Assembly (NCBI GenBank): GCA_037139695.1
Contig: JBAXFX010000038.1
Location: 1-12,399, forward strand
Length of the DNA stretch: 12,399 nt
From: JAAXTX01 sp037139695
Lineage (GTDB): Bacteria > Patescibacteriota > Minisyncoccia > Moranbacterales > UBA1568
Direction: 5' to 3'
The position numbers were made by a program, and so were the translations under genes. Below the pieces are notes generated by a model. It searched no databases. It was not told the DNA's origin and saw nothing but the letters and a program-made list of their open reading frames with translations. Within the stretch, counting starts at the first letter, position 1. Every line of letters starts with the position of its first letter. Of this stretch, positions 1-7,508 are shown piece after piece.

Positions 1-20
1 AGTTTCTCAGAGAGTTTTTC

Positions 21-60
21 AGGATATACAAGACGGTTTCCTTATAACTTGTCTTATCCT
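21..60. repeat. Two-part imperfect hairpin, not a terminator
   Basis: AGGATA (21-26) pairs with TATCCT (55-60), and ACAAG (28-32) pairs with CTTGT (48-52). The two stem blocks are separated by an asymmetric internal loop (T on one side, CT on the other) and enclose a 15-nt loop. Neither side is followed by a T-run, so a Rho-independent terminator is unlikely, although the hairpin lies downstream of pyrG. It abuts the decayed repeat at 57-80 and could be part of the same element. Eleven base pairs could also arise by chance. Confidence 0.4.
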
Positions 61-80
61 AAGGGGAGGACAGGAGGGGT
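57..80 (+). repeat. Possible truncated copy of the AGGGGAG palindromic repeat
   Basis: The segment has the order CCTAAGGGGAG, a short gap, then AGGAGGGGTTGG. The copy at 12259-12310 has the same order (CCTAAGGGGAG followed by GTGAGGGGTGGG) but with a longer middle. The left arm (GCTCCCCT) is missing here. I read it as a decayed or deleted copy. The match is short, so the call is tentative. Confidence 0.25.
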
Positions 81-86
81 TGGAAT

Positions 87-185
87 ATGAAGGATGCTTA
101 TGAAGAGACTTTTAAGATTCAGAATCCCATATTGCGTATGGCCCTGGAATTCCCTACGCCCGGTGTTTGGAAGTGGCGGCCTTGA
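87..185 (+). CDS. Very small possible ORF (32 aa), unproven
   Basis: A plus-strand frame of 32 codons starts at ATG 87 and ends with TGA at 183-185. An AGGAGGGG block precedes the ATG by 7 nt, which is good Shine-Dalgarno spacing. The predicted peptide begins MKDAYEETFK and resembles nothing I know. It overlaps the last codons of pyrG on the opposite strand. The purine-rich block is better explained as part of the repeat at 57-80, so I think this is probably not a gene. Confidence 0.12.
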   Translation: MKDAYEETFKIQNPILRMALEFPTPGVWKWRP

Positions 186-1812
186 TGAACGCGAGGAAGA
201 GAGGATGCGGTTCGGCGAGTGAGGATTGGAATTCGGGATGGAACTGCGTACCAAGGAAGAACGGGTGTTCGGACTTGGGCAACTCGGCGATTTCCATCAA
301 AACCCCGTCGGGCGACGTGGCCGAGAATACGAGCCCGCCCTCGCGGAGCCTCGCGACATATTCCGGATTCACCTCGTATCGGTGCCGATGCCGCTCGACG
401 ACCTCGGTCGCACCGTACGCGACGGCGGCAATGGTCTTGGGCGTCAGTACGGCCGTATATCCGCCAAGGCGCATACTCCCGCCGTAATCTTTCTTCTTCA
501 GCTTCTCCTTCTGTTCGGGCATGATGTCGATCACAAGGTGCTTGGACTTCGGATCGATCTCAGCCGTATTCGCACCCTTCAGGCCCAACACATTACGCGC
601 ATATTCGATAACGAGGAGCTGCATGCCATAACAGAGTCCGAAGTATGGAATCTTGTGTTCGCGACAAAAACGGATCGCGACGATCTTCCCCTCGATGCCG
701 CGTTTCCCAAATCCGCCCGGGATAAGCACACCGTCGAAGTCCGAAAGCTCTTCCGCCTGTGCCGGGTTTTTCTCGTATGCTTCGCTACTAAGCCAGGTGA
801 TCTCGGGATGTCGGCCGGCCGCAAACGAGGCGTGCTTGATCGCCTCCAGAACGCTGATGTACACGTCGGAAAGCACGTAGTCGCCGGAGTTGAAGTACTT
901 GCCCACGACCGCTATTTTCACGGGCTTCTTCGCCGACTTGGCACGGACCACCAGCTTCTCCCACTCCCCAATCGTCCGAGCCTTTGCCCGAAGACCGAGC
1001 TTCCGGATCAGAAGATCGCTCAGTTTATCCTTCTCGAAATTGAGTGGCACCTCGTAGATGCTGTCGATATCCGGCGCGGAGATGACGTCTTCCTTGCGTA
1101 CGTTACAGAACGTGGCCACCTTTTCCTTGCGTTTCTCGTCGAGCGCCCGATCGGCACGCGCAATGATGATGTCTGGCTGGACGCCGGTCCCGTTCAGGGT
1201 CCGCACGGCATGCTGGGTCGGCTTGGTCTTCATCTCACCTACCGTCGAAGGGGTCGGGATGTAGCTCACGATGACTGTCAGCACGTCCTCGGGATGTTCG
1301 ATCTTCATCATGCGGATCGCCTCGAGGAAGAGGATGTTCTCGTATTCCCCGACGGTGCCACCGATCTCGACGATCGTAACATCGGCCTCGGCCTTCTTGG
1401 AAGCCGCCTTGATGCGGGAGATGACCTCGCGCGGAATATGCGGCACCACCTGAACGCACTGACCGCCGTATTCAAGGTTCCGTTCGCGGTCGATGACGCT
1501 CTTATAGACGAGCCCGGTCGTCATGTAGTTGCCCCGATCGAGATGGAGCCCCATGAACCGCTCGTAGTTGCCCATGTCCTGATCGGTCTCATAGCCGTCG
1601 GCAAGCACGAACACCTCCCCGTGTTCGGTCGGGTTCATCGTTCCGGCATCCACATTGATATAGGGATCGATCTTGAGCGCCGTCACGCGGAGTCCGCGGG
1701 CCTGAAGCAACCTGCCGATGGACGACACAGTGATTCCCTTGCCCACCCCGCTCATCACGCCACCCACCACGAAGATATACTTCGCCTTTCGTTTATCGTT
1801 TCGTTTTGCCAT
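154..1812 (-). CDS. pyrG: CTP synthase (glutamine-hydrolysing)
   Basis: This enzyme makes CTP from UTP, ATP and glutamine, the last step of cytidine nucleotide synthesis in the cytoplasm. The 552-aa protein has the usual two domains and full family length. The N-terminal synthetase domain (about 10-275) carries the phosphate loop GGVMSGVGKG at 17-26 and the DxxGNYERF region near 79-86. The C-terminal class I glutamine amidotransferase domain (about 298-548) has PGGFGKRG at 365-372, the nucleophile Cys394 in GLCYGMQ, and His525/Glu527 in the HPEF motif. The start at 1812 is preceded by a GGAGGGG block about 12 nt upstream, and the phosphate loop lies too close for a later start. The gene lies 81 bp downstream of rplI behind a likely terminator, so it may have its own promoter, but I found no convincing one. 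It looks intact. Confidence 0.97.
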   Translation of the reverse strand: MAKRNDKRKAKYIFVVGGVMSGVGKGITVSSIGRLLQARGLRVTALKIDPYINVDAGTMNPTEHGEVFVLADGYETDQDMGNYERFMGLHLDRGNYMTTGLVYKSVIDRERNLEYGGQCVQVVPHIPREVISRIKAASKKAEADVTIVEIGGTVGEYENILFLEAIRMMKIEHPEDVLTVIVSYIPTPSTVGEMKTKPTQHAVRTLNGTGVQPDIIIARADRALDEKRKEKVATFCNVRKEDVISAPDIDSIYEVPLNFEKDKLSDLLIRKLGLRAKARTIGEWEKLVVRAKSAKKPVKIAVVGKYFNSGDYVLSDVYISVLEAIKHASFAAGRHPEITWLSSEAYEKNPAQAEELSDFDGVLIPGGFGKRGIEGKIVAIRFCREHKIPYFGLCYGMQLLVIEYARNVLGLKGANTAEIDPKSKHLVIDIMPEQKEKLKKKDYGGSMRLGGYTAVLTPKTIAAVAYGATEVVERHRHRYEVNPEYVARLREGGLVFSATSPDGVLMEIAELPKSEHPFFLGTQFHPEFQSSLAEPHPLFLAFIKAATSKHRA

Positions 1813-1869
1813 AACTTTTCCCCGCCCCTCCTACGGTGTGAGAAAAATATAAAAACCGACCTCACGCAT

Positions 1870-1894
1870 AAAAAAAGAGCGGAGGCCATCCTCC
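1870..1894 (-). terminator. Likely Rho-independent terminator after rplI
   Basis: On the minus strand GGAGG, the loop ATGG, CCTCC, then GCTC and seven T residues. The hairpin overlaps the last base of the rplI stop codon. The stem is only 5 bp and stands 4 nt from the T-run, so termination may be partial and allow read-through into pyrG. Confidence 0.5.
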
Positions 1895-2337
1895 TACCCT
1901 TCCGCCTCGACGGCGACCAGAAATTTTGCCTTCGCGGTCCCGAAATTCGCCTCGACGGGAAACTCTCCCGTTTCCTTGATCGACTTTGGCAACACGATAT
2001 TGCGCTCCATCACCCCGGTTATCCCCTTCTTCGTAATCGCCGCCGCGACACCCGCCGCGTCGATAGACCCAAAGAGCTTCCGATCCTTCGTCTTCGCCTT
2101 GATGACCAGCCGTGCACCGGCAAGCGCCTTCGCGGCCGCCTTCACCTCGGCTTCCGCTGTCTCCTTCGCGGCCGCCTTCCTGGCGGTATCCGACGCGATT
2201 CGGGCCAAAGTCGCCTCGGTCGCCGGCTCAGCCATCTTCTTCGGGAAGAGGAAATTCATGGCATACCCGTCCGCGACGTTCTTGACCTCGCCGGCCCTTC
2301 CGACCCCTTTTACCTCCTGTTTGAGCACCACTTTCAT
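1894..2337 (-). CDS. rplI: 50S ribosomal protein bL9
   Basis: bL9 binds 23S rRNA near the base of the L1 stalk and helps maintain reading frame. The 147-aa product matches the usual family length. The N-terminal domain begins MKVVLKQEVKGVGRAGEV and continues with the signature VADGYAMNFLFPKKMA (residues 21-36), matching the family pattern of a glycine-rich loop followed by DGYARNFL-P. A long Ala/Lys-rich connecting helix covers about 40-75. The C-terminal domain (about 76-147) has KLFGSID and a final beta-rich segment. The start at 2337 is fixed by the family N-terminus, with an AAGGAAAA element about 10 nt upstream. A strong promoter lies just upstream and a terminator follows. bL9 has been reported missing from some Candidate Phyla Radiation lineages, so its presence helps with placement. 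Confidence 0.96.
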   Translation of the reverse strand: MKVVLKQEVKGVGRAGEVKNVADGYAMNFLFPKKMAEPATEATLARIASDTARKAAAKETAEAEVKAAAKALAGARLVIKAKTKDRKLFGSIDAAGVAAAITKKGITGVMERNIVLPKSIKETGEFPVEANFGTAKAKFLVAVEAEG

Positions 2338-2365
2338 AAACGGTAGTTTTCCTTATTTCCCATAC

Positions 2366-2394
2366 AGTATAGACGGGAATCCGCACGATGGCAA
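2366..2394 (-). promoter_or_regulatory. Sigma-70-type promoter for rplI
   Basis: On the minus strand TTGCCA (2389-2394), a 17-nt spacer, and TATACT (2366-2371). This is near consensus in both hexamers with ideal spacing. The predicted start site lies about 20 nt upstream of the rplI ATG. Confidence 0.75.
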
Positions 2395-2417
2395 ATATCT
2401 CCCAGCCATCCGCTATG

Positions 2418-2439
2418 CCGTTCGAACGGTCAAAACGGC
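2418..2439. promoter_or_regulatory. Palindromic operator-like site between divergent genes
   Basis: CCGTTCGAACGG at 2418-2429 is a perfect 12-bp palindrome. An overlapping inverted repeat pairs GCCGTT (2417-2422) with AACGGC (2434-2439). It lies in the divergent rplI/PIN-PhoH intergenic region, 24 bp upstream of the rplI -35 hexamer. A transcription-factor site is possible. No regulator is encoded nearby, so the role is a guess. Confidence 0.3.
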
Positions 2440-2565
2440 TCACCCCTCAGAAAAGCCTGGATTTGCAGAAAAATCAGGGATATGTCATCCTAAAAAGCTC
2501 TCTTTAACAAATGAATGACTCTCTCACAAACACCCTTCCATCAACCAAATTCCAGGAGGCATTCC

Positions 2566-4053
2566 ATGAGTGGAACAAACGACTCAATACTGAAACCTAC
2601 TTACATCGCTACTACACCCGTGTCAAAAAAAACAAATACTAAAAAATTGTTTGTCATCGACACCAGCGTGCTCATGCATGATTATCATAGCCTCTTCCAG
2701 TTCAAGGAACATGATATCTACATCGCACGCCAGGTAATCCGTGACCTCGACAAATTCAAAAAGGGACTCGAGGAACCGGCGCACAATGCACGCGAAGCGT
2801 CACGACTCATAAAATGGATCACGGGAGACCTCTCCGCTTTGGACAAGGATGGAATTCCGCTCGAGTTGCCATCCGAAAAGACCGCAACCGGACGGATGAT
2901 CATTCAAAAAGATCATATCTCAAACCGATTCTCCAAGTCCCCGTACCAGCAAGAGAACGACGACATAATTCTTTCAATCGTTACGCATCTTCAGGAGAAC
3001 GACTACCATAATCGAGACGTGATTTTCGTGACCAAGGACACGAACGCCTATCTGATGGCGCTTTCACTCGGCATCCACGTCGAGGACTACAAGGGTGACG
3101 GCACGACCCGATCGCTCGACGATTCCAATATCGTCCGTACTGGATTTCACGTGCTTCCCGACGATTTCTGGGATAATCACGAGCTACTCGACGAACATGA
3201 AGATGGGCAAGTAAAGAACCGTGATTTCATGGTGAAAGGTTCGTTCTGTACAATGTTCCGACCACATGAATTTGTCATCTCACGACACAACCACATCGAC
3301 AAGCAAACATCGGTCGTGAATGTACAGGGAGACGTCGCCCACCTCAGAACCGTAACGGATTACTCCGCGAAAAAGAATGCTATTTGGGGAATACATCCGA
3401 AGAATGACGAACAGAACCTCGCCATGAATCTCCTTATGGATCAGTGTATCGACCTCGTGATGCTCCTTGGCCGGGCCGGCTCCGGAAAAACACTCCTTGC
3501 ACTTGCGGCCGCATTGGAACAGGTCATCATGCAAAATCTCTACACCAATGTGATTTTCACGAGAGCTACCATCCTTACCGGCGAAGACATCGGATTCCTT
3601 CCGGGAACCGAAGAGGAAAAACTTCTTCCATGGATGGGCGGACTACTGAATAATTTACGATACCTGCTTCACGAAAAGCCAGTGATGATAAGGAACCATT
3701 CAGGAAAAGGTGAAATCCCCATGAGCCGGGAAGACCTCCTTCGGAAATATATCCACGTAAAGGATATCAGTCGGATGCGAGGTGACACATTCTGGAGAGA
3801 ACTCGTCATTATAGACGAGGCGCAAAATCTGACCCCGAAGCAACTCAAAACGATTATCACGCGAGCTGGAGAAGGCGGGAAGATAATTCTACTCGGTAAT
3901 TTGTCCCAGATCGACACGCCGTATCTCACGGAAACGAGCTCGGGACTCACTCATGTCGTGAACCAGTTCCAAAGCTGGCCATACAGCGGGAGCATCGTAC
4001 TCCAAAAGTGCGTCCGTTCACGACTTGCCGACTATGCCGAGAAAATGCTTTAA
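2566..4053 (+). CDS. PIN-domain/PhoH-domain RNase-ATPase (PhoH2/YlaK type)
   Basis: The protein joins an N-terminal PIN nuclease domain to a C-terminal PhoH ATPase domain. Studied PhoH2 proteins of this layout couple RNA unwinding and cleavage. The PIN domain (about 26-175) starts with KLFVIDTSVLM, whose Asp32 is the expected first metal ligand, and ends with FVTKDTNAYLMALSLGI. The PhoH domain (about 275-490) has Walker A GRAGSGKT at 302-309 and Walker B LVIIDEAQN with Asp417/Glu418, followed by the family segment LLGNLSQIDTPYL. I chose ATG 2566 because AGGAGG stands 6-7 nt upstream. An in-frame ATG at 2515 would add 17 residues with no such site and no family match. The product is 495 aa, close to YlaK-like proteins. 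It is a single-gene unit, divergent from rplI, with a strong terminator. I see no antitoxin gene beside it. Confidence 0.93.
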   Translation: MSGTNDSILKPTYIATTPVSKKTNTKKLFVIDTSVLMHDYHSLFQFKEHDIYIARQVIRDLDKFKKGLEEPAHNAREASRLIKWITGDLSALDKDGIPLELPSEKTATGRMIIQKDHISNRFSKSPYQQENDDIILSIVTHLQENDYHNRDVIFVTKDTNAYLMALSLGIHVEDYKGDGTTRSLDDSNIVRTGFHVLPDDFWDNHELLDEHEDGQVKNRDFMVKGSFCTMFRPHEFVISRHNHIDKQTSVVNVQGDVAHLRTVTDYSAKKNAIWGIHPKNDEQNLAMNLLMDQCIDLVMLLGRAGSGKTLLALAAALEQVIMQNLYTNVIFTRATILTGEDIGFLPGTEEEKLLPWMGGLLNNLRYLLHEKPVMIRNHSGKGEIPMSREDLLRKYIHVKDISRMRGDTFWRELVIIDEAQNLTPKQLKTIITRAGEGGKIILLGNLSQIDTPYLTETSSGLTHVVNQFQSWPYSGSIVLQKCVRSRLADYAEKML

Positions 4054-4067
4054 ACAAATTTTTATCC

Positions 4068-4099
4068 CCGCCCGAAGAATACTTCGGGCGGATTTTTTT
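4068..4099 (+). terminator. Strong Rho-independent terminator of the PIN-PhoH gene
   Basis: CCGCCCGAAG (4068-4077), loop AATA, CTTCGGGCGG (4082-4091), then A and seven T residues. The 10-bp stem is perfect. It lies 15 nt after the TAA stop. Confidence 0.92.
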
Positions 4100-4126
4100 A
4101 AATGGTATTGATAATCGATCTTTCGT

Positions 4127-4162
4127 AAAAAAAGGCCGGGATGGAACATGTGTCCACCCCGG
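4127..4162 (-). terminator. Rho-independent terminator of purD
   Basis: On the minus strand CCGGGGTGGA pairs with TCCATCCCGG through one G-T wobble, with a 7-nt loop, followed by CC and seven T residues (A-run 4127-4133). It faces the PIN-PhoH terminator tail to tail, so each convergent gene has its own stop signal. Confidence 0.85.
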
Positions 4163-4187
4163 TTTTCAGCTTCATTCGCCTGTCATC

Positions 4188-5594
4188 TCAATGCTGTCGG
4201 ATCCACTCCACCGCCTGCTTTCCGATATCGCGCCGGAAGGCCTTCCCTTTGAAATGAATCCTCTCTACCGCCCGATAGACCGTCTCTATCGCTTCCTCAA
4301 GCGTCTCTCCGACCGCCGTGACACACAGAGGTCTCCCCGAGGCAGTCAGCAACACTCCTTTGTCATAATCCGTCCGTCCATAGAAGACGACGACACCGGG
4401 AATCTTTTCCGCTTCCTCGATTCCGGTAATCTCGAACCCAGAATCATACTTCCCGGGATACCCTTCCGAGATAAGCATGACACAGACCGAAAACCCATTC
4501 TGAAACGAGAGCACGTCCTTCACGTCCCTCAGCCGTCCTTCGGCGCATGCCCGCAGTACCCGTGTCAGATCCCCTTTCATAAGACGCATGAGCACCGGCG
4601 TTTCCGGATCGCCGAACCGCGCGTTCCAATCGGCCACGGAAAGGGAGCCGTCCGATTTCAGGATGATGTTCGGATTGAGACAGCCCCGAAACGGTGTTCC
4701 ATTCATGGCAAGCGCCTTCAACATCGGCAGGATGATTTCTGTTCCTACGCGGTTCATGATGTCGTCCGTCACCCACGGTACCGGGCAAACGACCCCCATG
4801 CCACCGGTATTCGGCCCTTCGTTTCCCTCGTGCACCTGCTTGTGGTCCTGCGTCGCCGGCAACAGAATAAACGAATCAGCTTCGGCATTCCCATCGCACA
4901 GTGCATGAACGGAAAATTCGAGTCCGGGAATATATTCCTCGATGACCACCGATTTCCCGGCGTCTCCATGTTCCAGGCGCACCATGATCCTATCAAGCTT
5001 GTCGAGAGCATCCCCTACCGTCAGGCAGACATAGCACCCCTTCCCGAGCGTGAGCCCGTCCGCCTTAATGACGATCGGAGCGCCATGCCACATGATGTAT
5101 GCAACGGCCGATTCAGAAGAATCGAATACCTTATACGGAGCCGTCGGGATGCCGTGCTCATACATCAGCCCTTTCGCAAACACCTTTGACCATTCTATTT
5201 CCGCCGCCGCGCGAGTCGGACCGAATATGCATTCCCCCTTTCCCCTCTTAATGAATTCATCTACAACCCCGGCTTCCAACAGATCGGCCGGGCCGTTGAT
5301 TAAGAGGCTCGTCGCAGCCATCTCCGCAAAGGCGGCGACTGACTTCACATAACCCGAAATCGGCTGATTCGGTCCGGCCTGTATCGGAATACTTTCGATG
5401 GACGCGGATGCCTCTCTCGGATTAGCCTTCCACAAATCCAGTTGTTCATGCTTTCGTATCCGTGTCCCGCCGTTTCCGGGAATAATCTTGATCGTTTTGA
5501 TCGATGGAATGTGCTTGATATACCACACGAACGCGTCTCCGCGGGTTGCGGCATCTATGATCACGCTATTCTTGTACGTCTGATTCGCGTCCAT
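4188..5594 (-). CDS. purD: Phosphoribosylamine-glycine ligase (GAR synthetase), divergent
   Basis: PurD is an ATP-grasp enzyme that joins phosphoribosylamine and glycine in de novo purine synthesis. The 468-aa protein keeps the central signatures: GPTRAAAEIEWSK (125-137), IVIKADGLTLGKG (174-186), VVIEEYIPGLEFS (216-228), QDHKQVHEGNEGPNTGGMG (249-267) and NARFGDPE (324-331). The C-terminal domain has the expected GYPGKYDSG and VTAVGETLEEA. Two things are odd. The N-terminal GxGGREHA motif is replaced by IDAATRGDAFVWYI, although PGNGGT (39-44) remains. The usual metal-binding Glu before the Asn of EFNxRFGDPE is Asp322 (DWNARFGDPE). No other purine gene is nearby. The start at 5594 has GGAG about 8 nt upstream. 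The family is clear. Whether it still makes GAR or acts on another amine/acid pair is open. Confidence 0.88.
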   Translation of the reverse strand: MDANQTYKNSVIIDAATRGDAFVWYIKHIPSIKTIKIIPGNGGTRIRKHEQLDLWKANPREASASIESIPIQAGPNQPISGYVKSVAAFAEMAATSLLINGPADLLEAGVVDEFIKRGKGECIFGPTRAAAEIEWSKVFAKGLMYEHGIPTAPYKVFDSSESAVAYIMWHGAPIVIKADGLTLGKGCYVCLTVGDALDKLDRIMVRLEHGDAGKSVVIEEYIPGLEFSVHALCDGNAEADSFILLPATQDHKQVHEGNEGPNTGGMGVVCPVPWVTDDIMNRVGTEIILPMLKALAMNGTPFRGCLNPNIILKSDGSLSVADWNARFGDPETPVLMRLMKGDLTRVLRACAEGRLRDVKDVLSFQNGFSVCVMLISEGYPGKYDSGFEITGIEEAEKIPGVVVFYGRTDYDKGVLLTASGRPLCVTAVGETLEEAIETVYRAVERIHFKGKAFRRDIGKQAVEWIRQH

Positions 5595-5645
5595 CTCTTC
5601 TCCGTTTAGATTCTTAAAAAAACAAAAAACGCCTTTCGCACGCCA

Positions 5646-5674
5646 ACCCTAGCAGGTATCGACGAGAATATCAA
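5646..5674 (-). promoter_or_regulatory. Possible promoter for purD
   Basis: On the minus strand TTGATA (5669-5674), a 17-nt spacer ending in TGC, and TAGGGT (5646-5651). The -35 hexamer is good and the TG extension helps, but the -10 hexamer is weak. It lies about 50 nt upstream of the purD start. Confidence 0.4.
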
Positions 5675-5700
5675 GGATCGTCGGTTCTTCAGTCAAAACG

Positions 5701-5722
5701 AAAAATCCGCGCGTGAGCGGAT
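5701..5722 (-). terminator. Rho-independent terminator after the DUF5671 gene
   Basis: On the minus strand ATCCGC (5717-5722) pairs with GCGGAT (5705-5710) around a 6-nt loop, running into five T residues. It lies about 30 nt after the stop of the DUF5671-type gene. Confidence 0.7.
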
Positions 5723-5753
5723 AATTCGCAGTCTCATTCCGTTCGTATCGCGT

Positions 5754-6929
5754 CTATTTCACAGGGACCGACGTGGCAGGCGTTCGTGCCGGCGTAGGTG
5801 CGAGCTCGCCGAGTTGGGCCGTCACGGCATCGCACGAGTGGCCGGAAGCGTGCTTACTCCAGACATCGTCGACCGTTCCGTATCCGTTCGCGACGGCACC
5901 TTCGCTTTCAAGCGCGAAGGTGGCACACAATTCATATTCCCCGACTTTCACGACTCCCTGTTGCCGGGACGGTGTCACGACACGATACTCGTATGTCTGT
6001 TTCGTCTCCGGATCGGACTCATAGTTGGAACAATGCGCCGAATCACCCGCTCGGTTCAGCTCGGTAAGCGACACCGGTATCGCCCCGTAGTTATTCGCAT
6101 AGGTACCGATACATTGGGAGAGACTCCGAAGATTCTCCGCGCGCTGATTGTCGAAGGTCCGGCTTCGAGTGACTTCCGGCGAACCGCCCGCGAACAGCCC
6201 GAGCACCACGCCGAAAGCGACGAATACCGAGACAGTTATGCCGAACGTACGGAATACCGTAACCGGGATGTCCTTGCGGTATTGGATCTTGCGTCGCTCG
6301 AAGAAATAGAATCCGAAGATAGCAGCCGCGATTGCCAGTATGATGAACGCCTTCAGAAAAAAGCGAAACGTGACCTCGCCTTGGAGGAAGGTGAAAACAA
6401 GCGTGATGAGGTCGCCAACAACGGTCACCGAGGCCACTAACAAAACGATATAGGTAAGCCATTTGGAAAGCCTCGACTCGGTTCGTCCCTCGTTCTCGCG
6501 GAACTTGCGGAACCAGATCCGCATCGTCAGGTAATACAGAGGGAAGCCGATAAGGAGTGCCGCGATCGAATAATGTATCGCGCTCGAAGACGACTGTTCG
6601 TCGTAGAAACTCACCGCCACGAGCGGATCCGGGAGATACCGGTTGATGATCTGGAAATACAGCACGCCGAGCGAGACGGCGACGTTGCCGAGCAGGATGA
6701 ACGAGAACAGATTGACGATGATGTCCACCGTCGAGGACTTCTTACCCGTCGTGGGTCGGTGCCCTTGCGACGGTACCGGAGCGCCGAGCAAAACGACGCC
6801 GTCTCGATACGCGCTATCCGCTTCCTCCTCCGACCAACCGACGGCGAGAAGCTCCTCGCGGATCTCCGCCTTGGGAGCGCCGACGTTGACCCGCTTCGCG
6901 ACATACTCCGCCAATGTATTCGTATCCAT
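5754..6929 (-). CDS. DUF5671-type membrane protein with extracytoplasmic C-terminal domain
   Basis: The 391-aa product has three parts. Residues 1-50 form a small helical segment (LAEYVAKRVNVGAPKAEIREELLAVGWSEEEADSAY) like the short UBA-like helix pairs at the N-terminus of many Patescibacteria membrane proteins. Residues about 69-248 hold five predicted helices (about 69-95, 119-139, 158-183, 190-211, 225-248). The first four match the DUF5671 pattern as I remember it, including YFPDPL-like RYLPDPL, SKWLTYIVLL, GDLITLV and a T-RFFLK segment. Residues 250-391 are probably outside the membrane, with four Cys (273, 300, 335, 366) that could form disulfides, and a Pro/Thr tail. The start at 6929 begins the conserved segment; the frame is open upstream to 7115, but that part overlaps the next gene and has no family character. 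No Shine-Dalgarno is visible. Function is unknown. It follows the membrane gene at 6991 by 61 bp, so co-transcription is likely. Confidence 0.75.
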   Translation of the reverse strand: MDTNTLAEYVAKRVNVGAPKAEIREELLAVGWSEEEADSAYRDGVVLLGAPVPSQGHRPTTGKKSSTVDIIVNLFSFILLGNVAVSLGVLYFQIINRYLPDPLVAVSFYDEQSSSSAIHYSIAALLIGFPLYYLTMRIWFRKFRENEGRTESRLSKWLTYIVLLVASVTVVGDLITLVFTFLQGEVTFRFFLKAFIILAIAAAIFGFYFFERRKIQYRKDIPVTVFRTFGITVSVFVAFGVVLGLFAGGSPEVTRSRTFDNQRAENLRSLSQCIGTYANNYGAIPVSLTELNRAGDSAHCSNYESDPETKQTYEYRVVTPSRQQGVVKVGEYELCATFALESEGAVANGYGTVDDVWSKHASGHSCDAVTAQLGELAPTPARTPATSVPVK

Positions 6930-6990
6930 ATGGATGATTATTACAAGCGACTGGGGTTCAAATATACAGCATCCCCGGATTCCGTCCCGA

Positions 6991-7494
6991 TCAAATGGAT
7001 CGTTTCGCTTTGACAAATTTTGCAATGCCGACAAGAAGAAGAATGAAGCCGAACAAGTGGACAAGAAATCCGAGCGGGAAAGCAACGATGAGGCGACCGA
7101 AGAATTCCCCGACAATGAGCAACAGGAACGATTCGAAAATACTCACAAAAAGTGATCCGAACATCACCACCAAGATACCGACCACAATCAATGTTTTTGC
7201 CGTATTGAATTTCCCGTCATTCGGCGAACTGACTATGACGTTCTCATTCTTCATGAAAAAGCCGACCAACCATATCACGAGACCTATCGGCATCGTTACG
7301 AACGTAAACCAGCCATACATGCCGAAATGATACATAGTGTTACCAAAGTCGACACCACCGATACGACAAGCGCTATATCCGGCCTCATTAACAGAACAAC
7401 CGACTAATCCTGCAAAAAGATATGTCAGTATCGTAATCGCCATTGGGAAAAAAGCGATGACAAGCCCTCCGATTTGAAGTAGTTTTTTATTCAT
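6991..7494 (-). CDS. Small four-helix membrane protein, unknown function
   Basis: The 167-aa product has hydrophobic segments at about 8-30, 58-80, 100-122 and 136-160, with a Lys-rich C-terminus (KFVKAKRSI). Between the first two helices is a loop with GCSVNEAGYSACRIGGVDFG: two cysteines (33 and 43) ten residues apart, a conserved-looking NE, and a GxDxG pattern. I have seen this arrangement in small unannotated membrane proteins of several bacterial phyla, but it has no known function that I can name. The two cysteines may form a disulfide outside the membrane. The start at 7494 lies about 8 nt downstream of the predicted transcription start, so the mRNA would have almost no leader, which fits the lack of a Shine-Dalgarno. 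It is the first gene of a two-gene unit with the DUF5671-type gene. Confidence 0.72.
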   Translation of the reverse strand: MNKKLLQIGGLVIAFFPMAITILTYLFAGLVGCSVNEAGYSACRIGGVDFGNTMYHFGMYGWFTFVTMPIGLVIWLVGFFMKNENVIVSSPNDGKFNTAKTLIVVGILVVMFGSLFVSIFESFLLLIVGEFFGRLIVAFPLGFLVHLFGFILLLVGIAKFVKAKRSI

Positions 7495-7508
7495 ATTCGT
7501 TTGTATTT

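Noticed and set aside
226..2346. A very long open frame (706 codons) on the plus strand
   Set aside because: It runs antisense to both pyrG and rplI, which are unmistakable. The translation is His/Arg/Leu-rich with no domain, as expected from the complement of GC-biased codons.
2515..2565. An earlier start codon for the PIN-PhoH gene at 2515
   Set aside because: It adds 17 residues without family similarity and lacks a ribosome site, while ATG 2566 has AGGAGG at good spacing.
2566..4053. A toxin-antitoxin module built on the PIN domain
   Set aside because: The PIN domain is fused to a PhoH ATPase, a conserved stand-alone arrangement, and no small antitoxin gene precedes it.
4008..5189. A 393-codon open frame on the plus strand
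   Set aside because: It starts inside the PIN-PhoH gene, crosses two terminators and then runs antisense to purD. The composition is unlike a protein.
6955..6990. A promoter just upstream of the DUF5671-type gene (TATATT)
   Set aside because: No acceptable -35 lies at 16-19 nt; TTGATC is 22 nt away. Co-transcription with the upstream gene is simpler.
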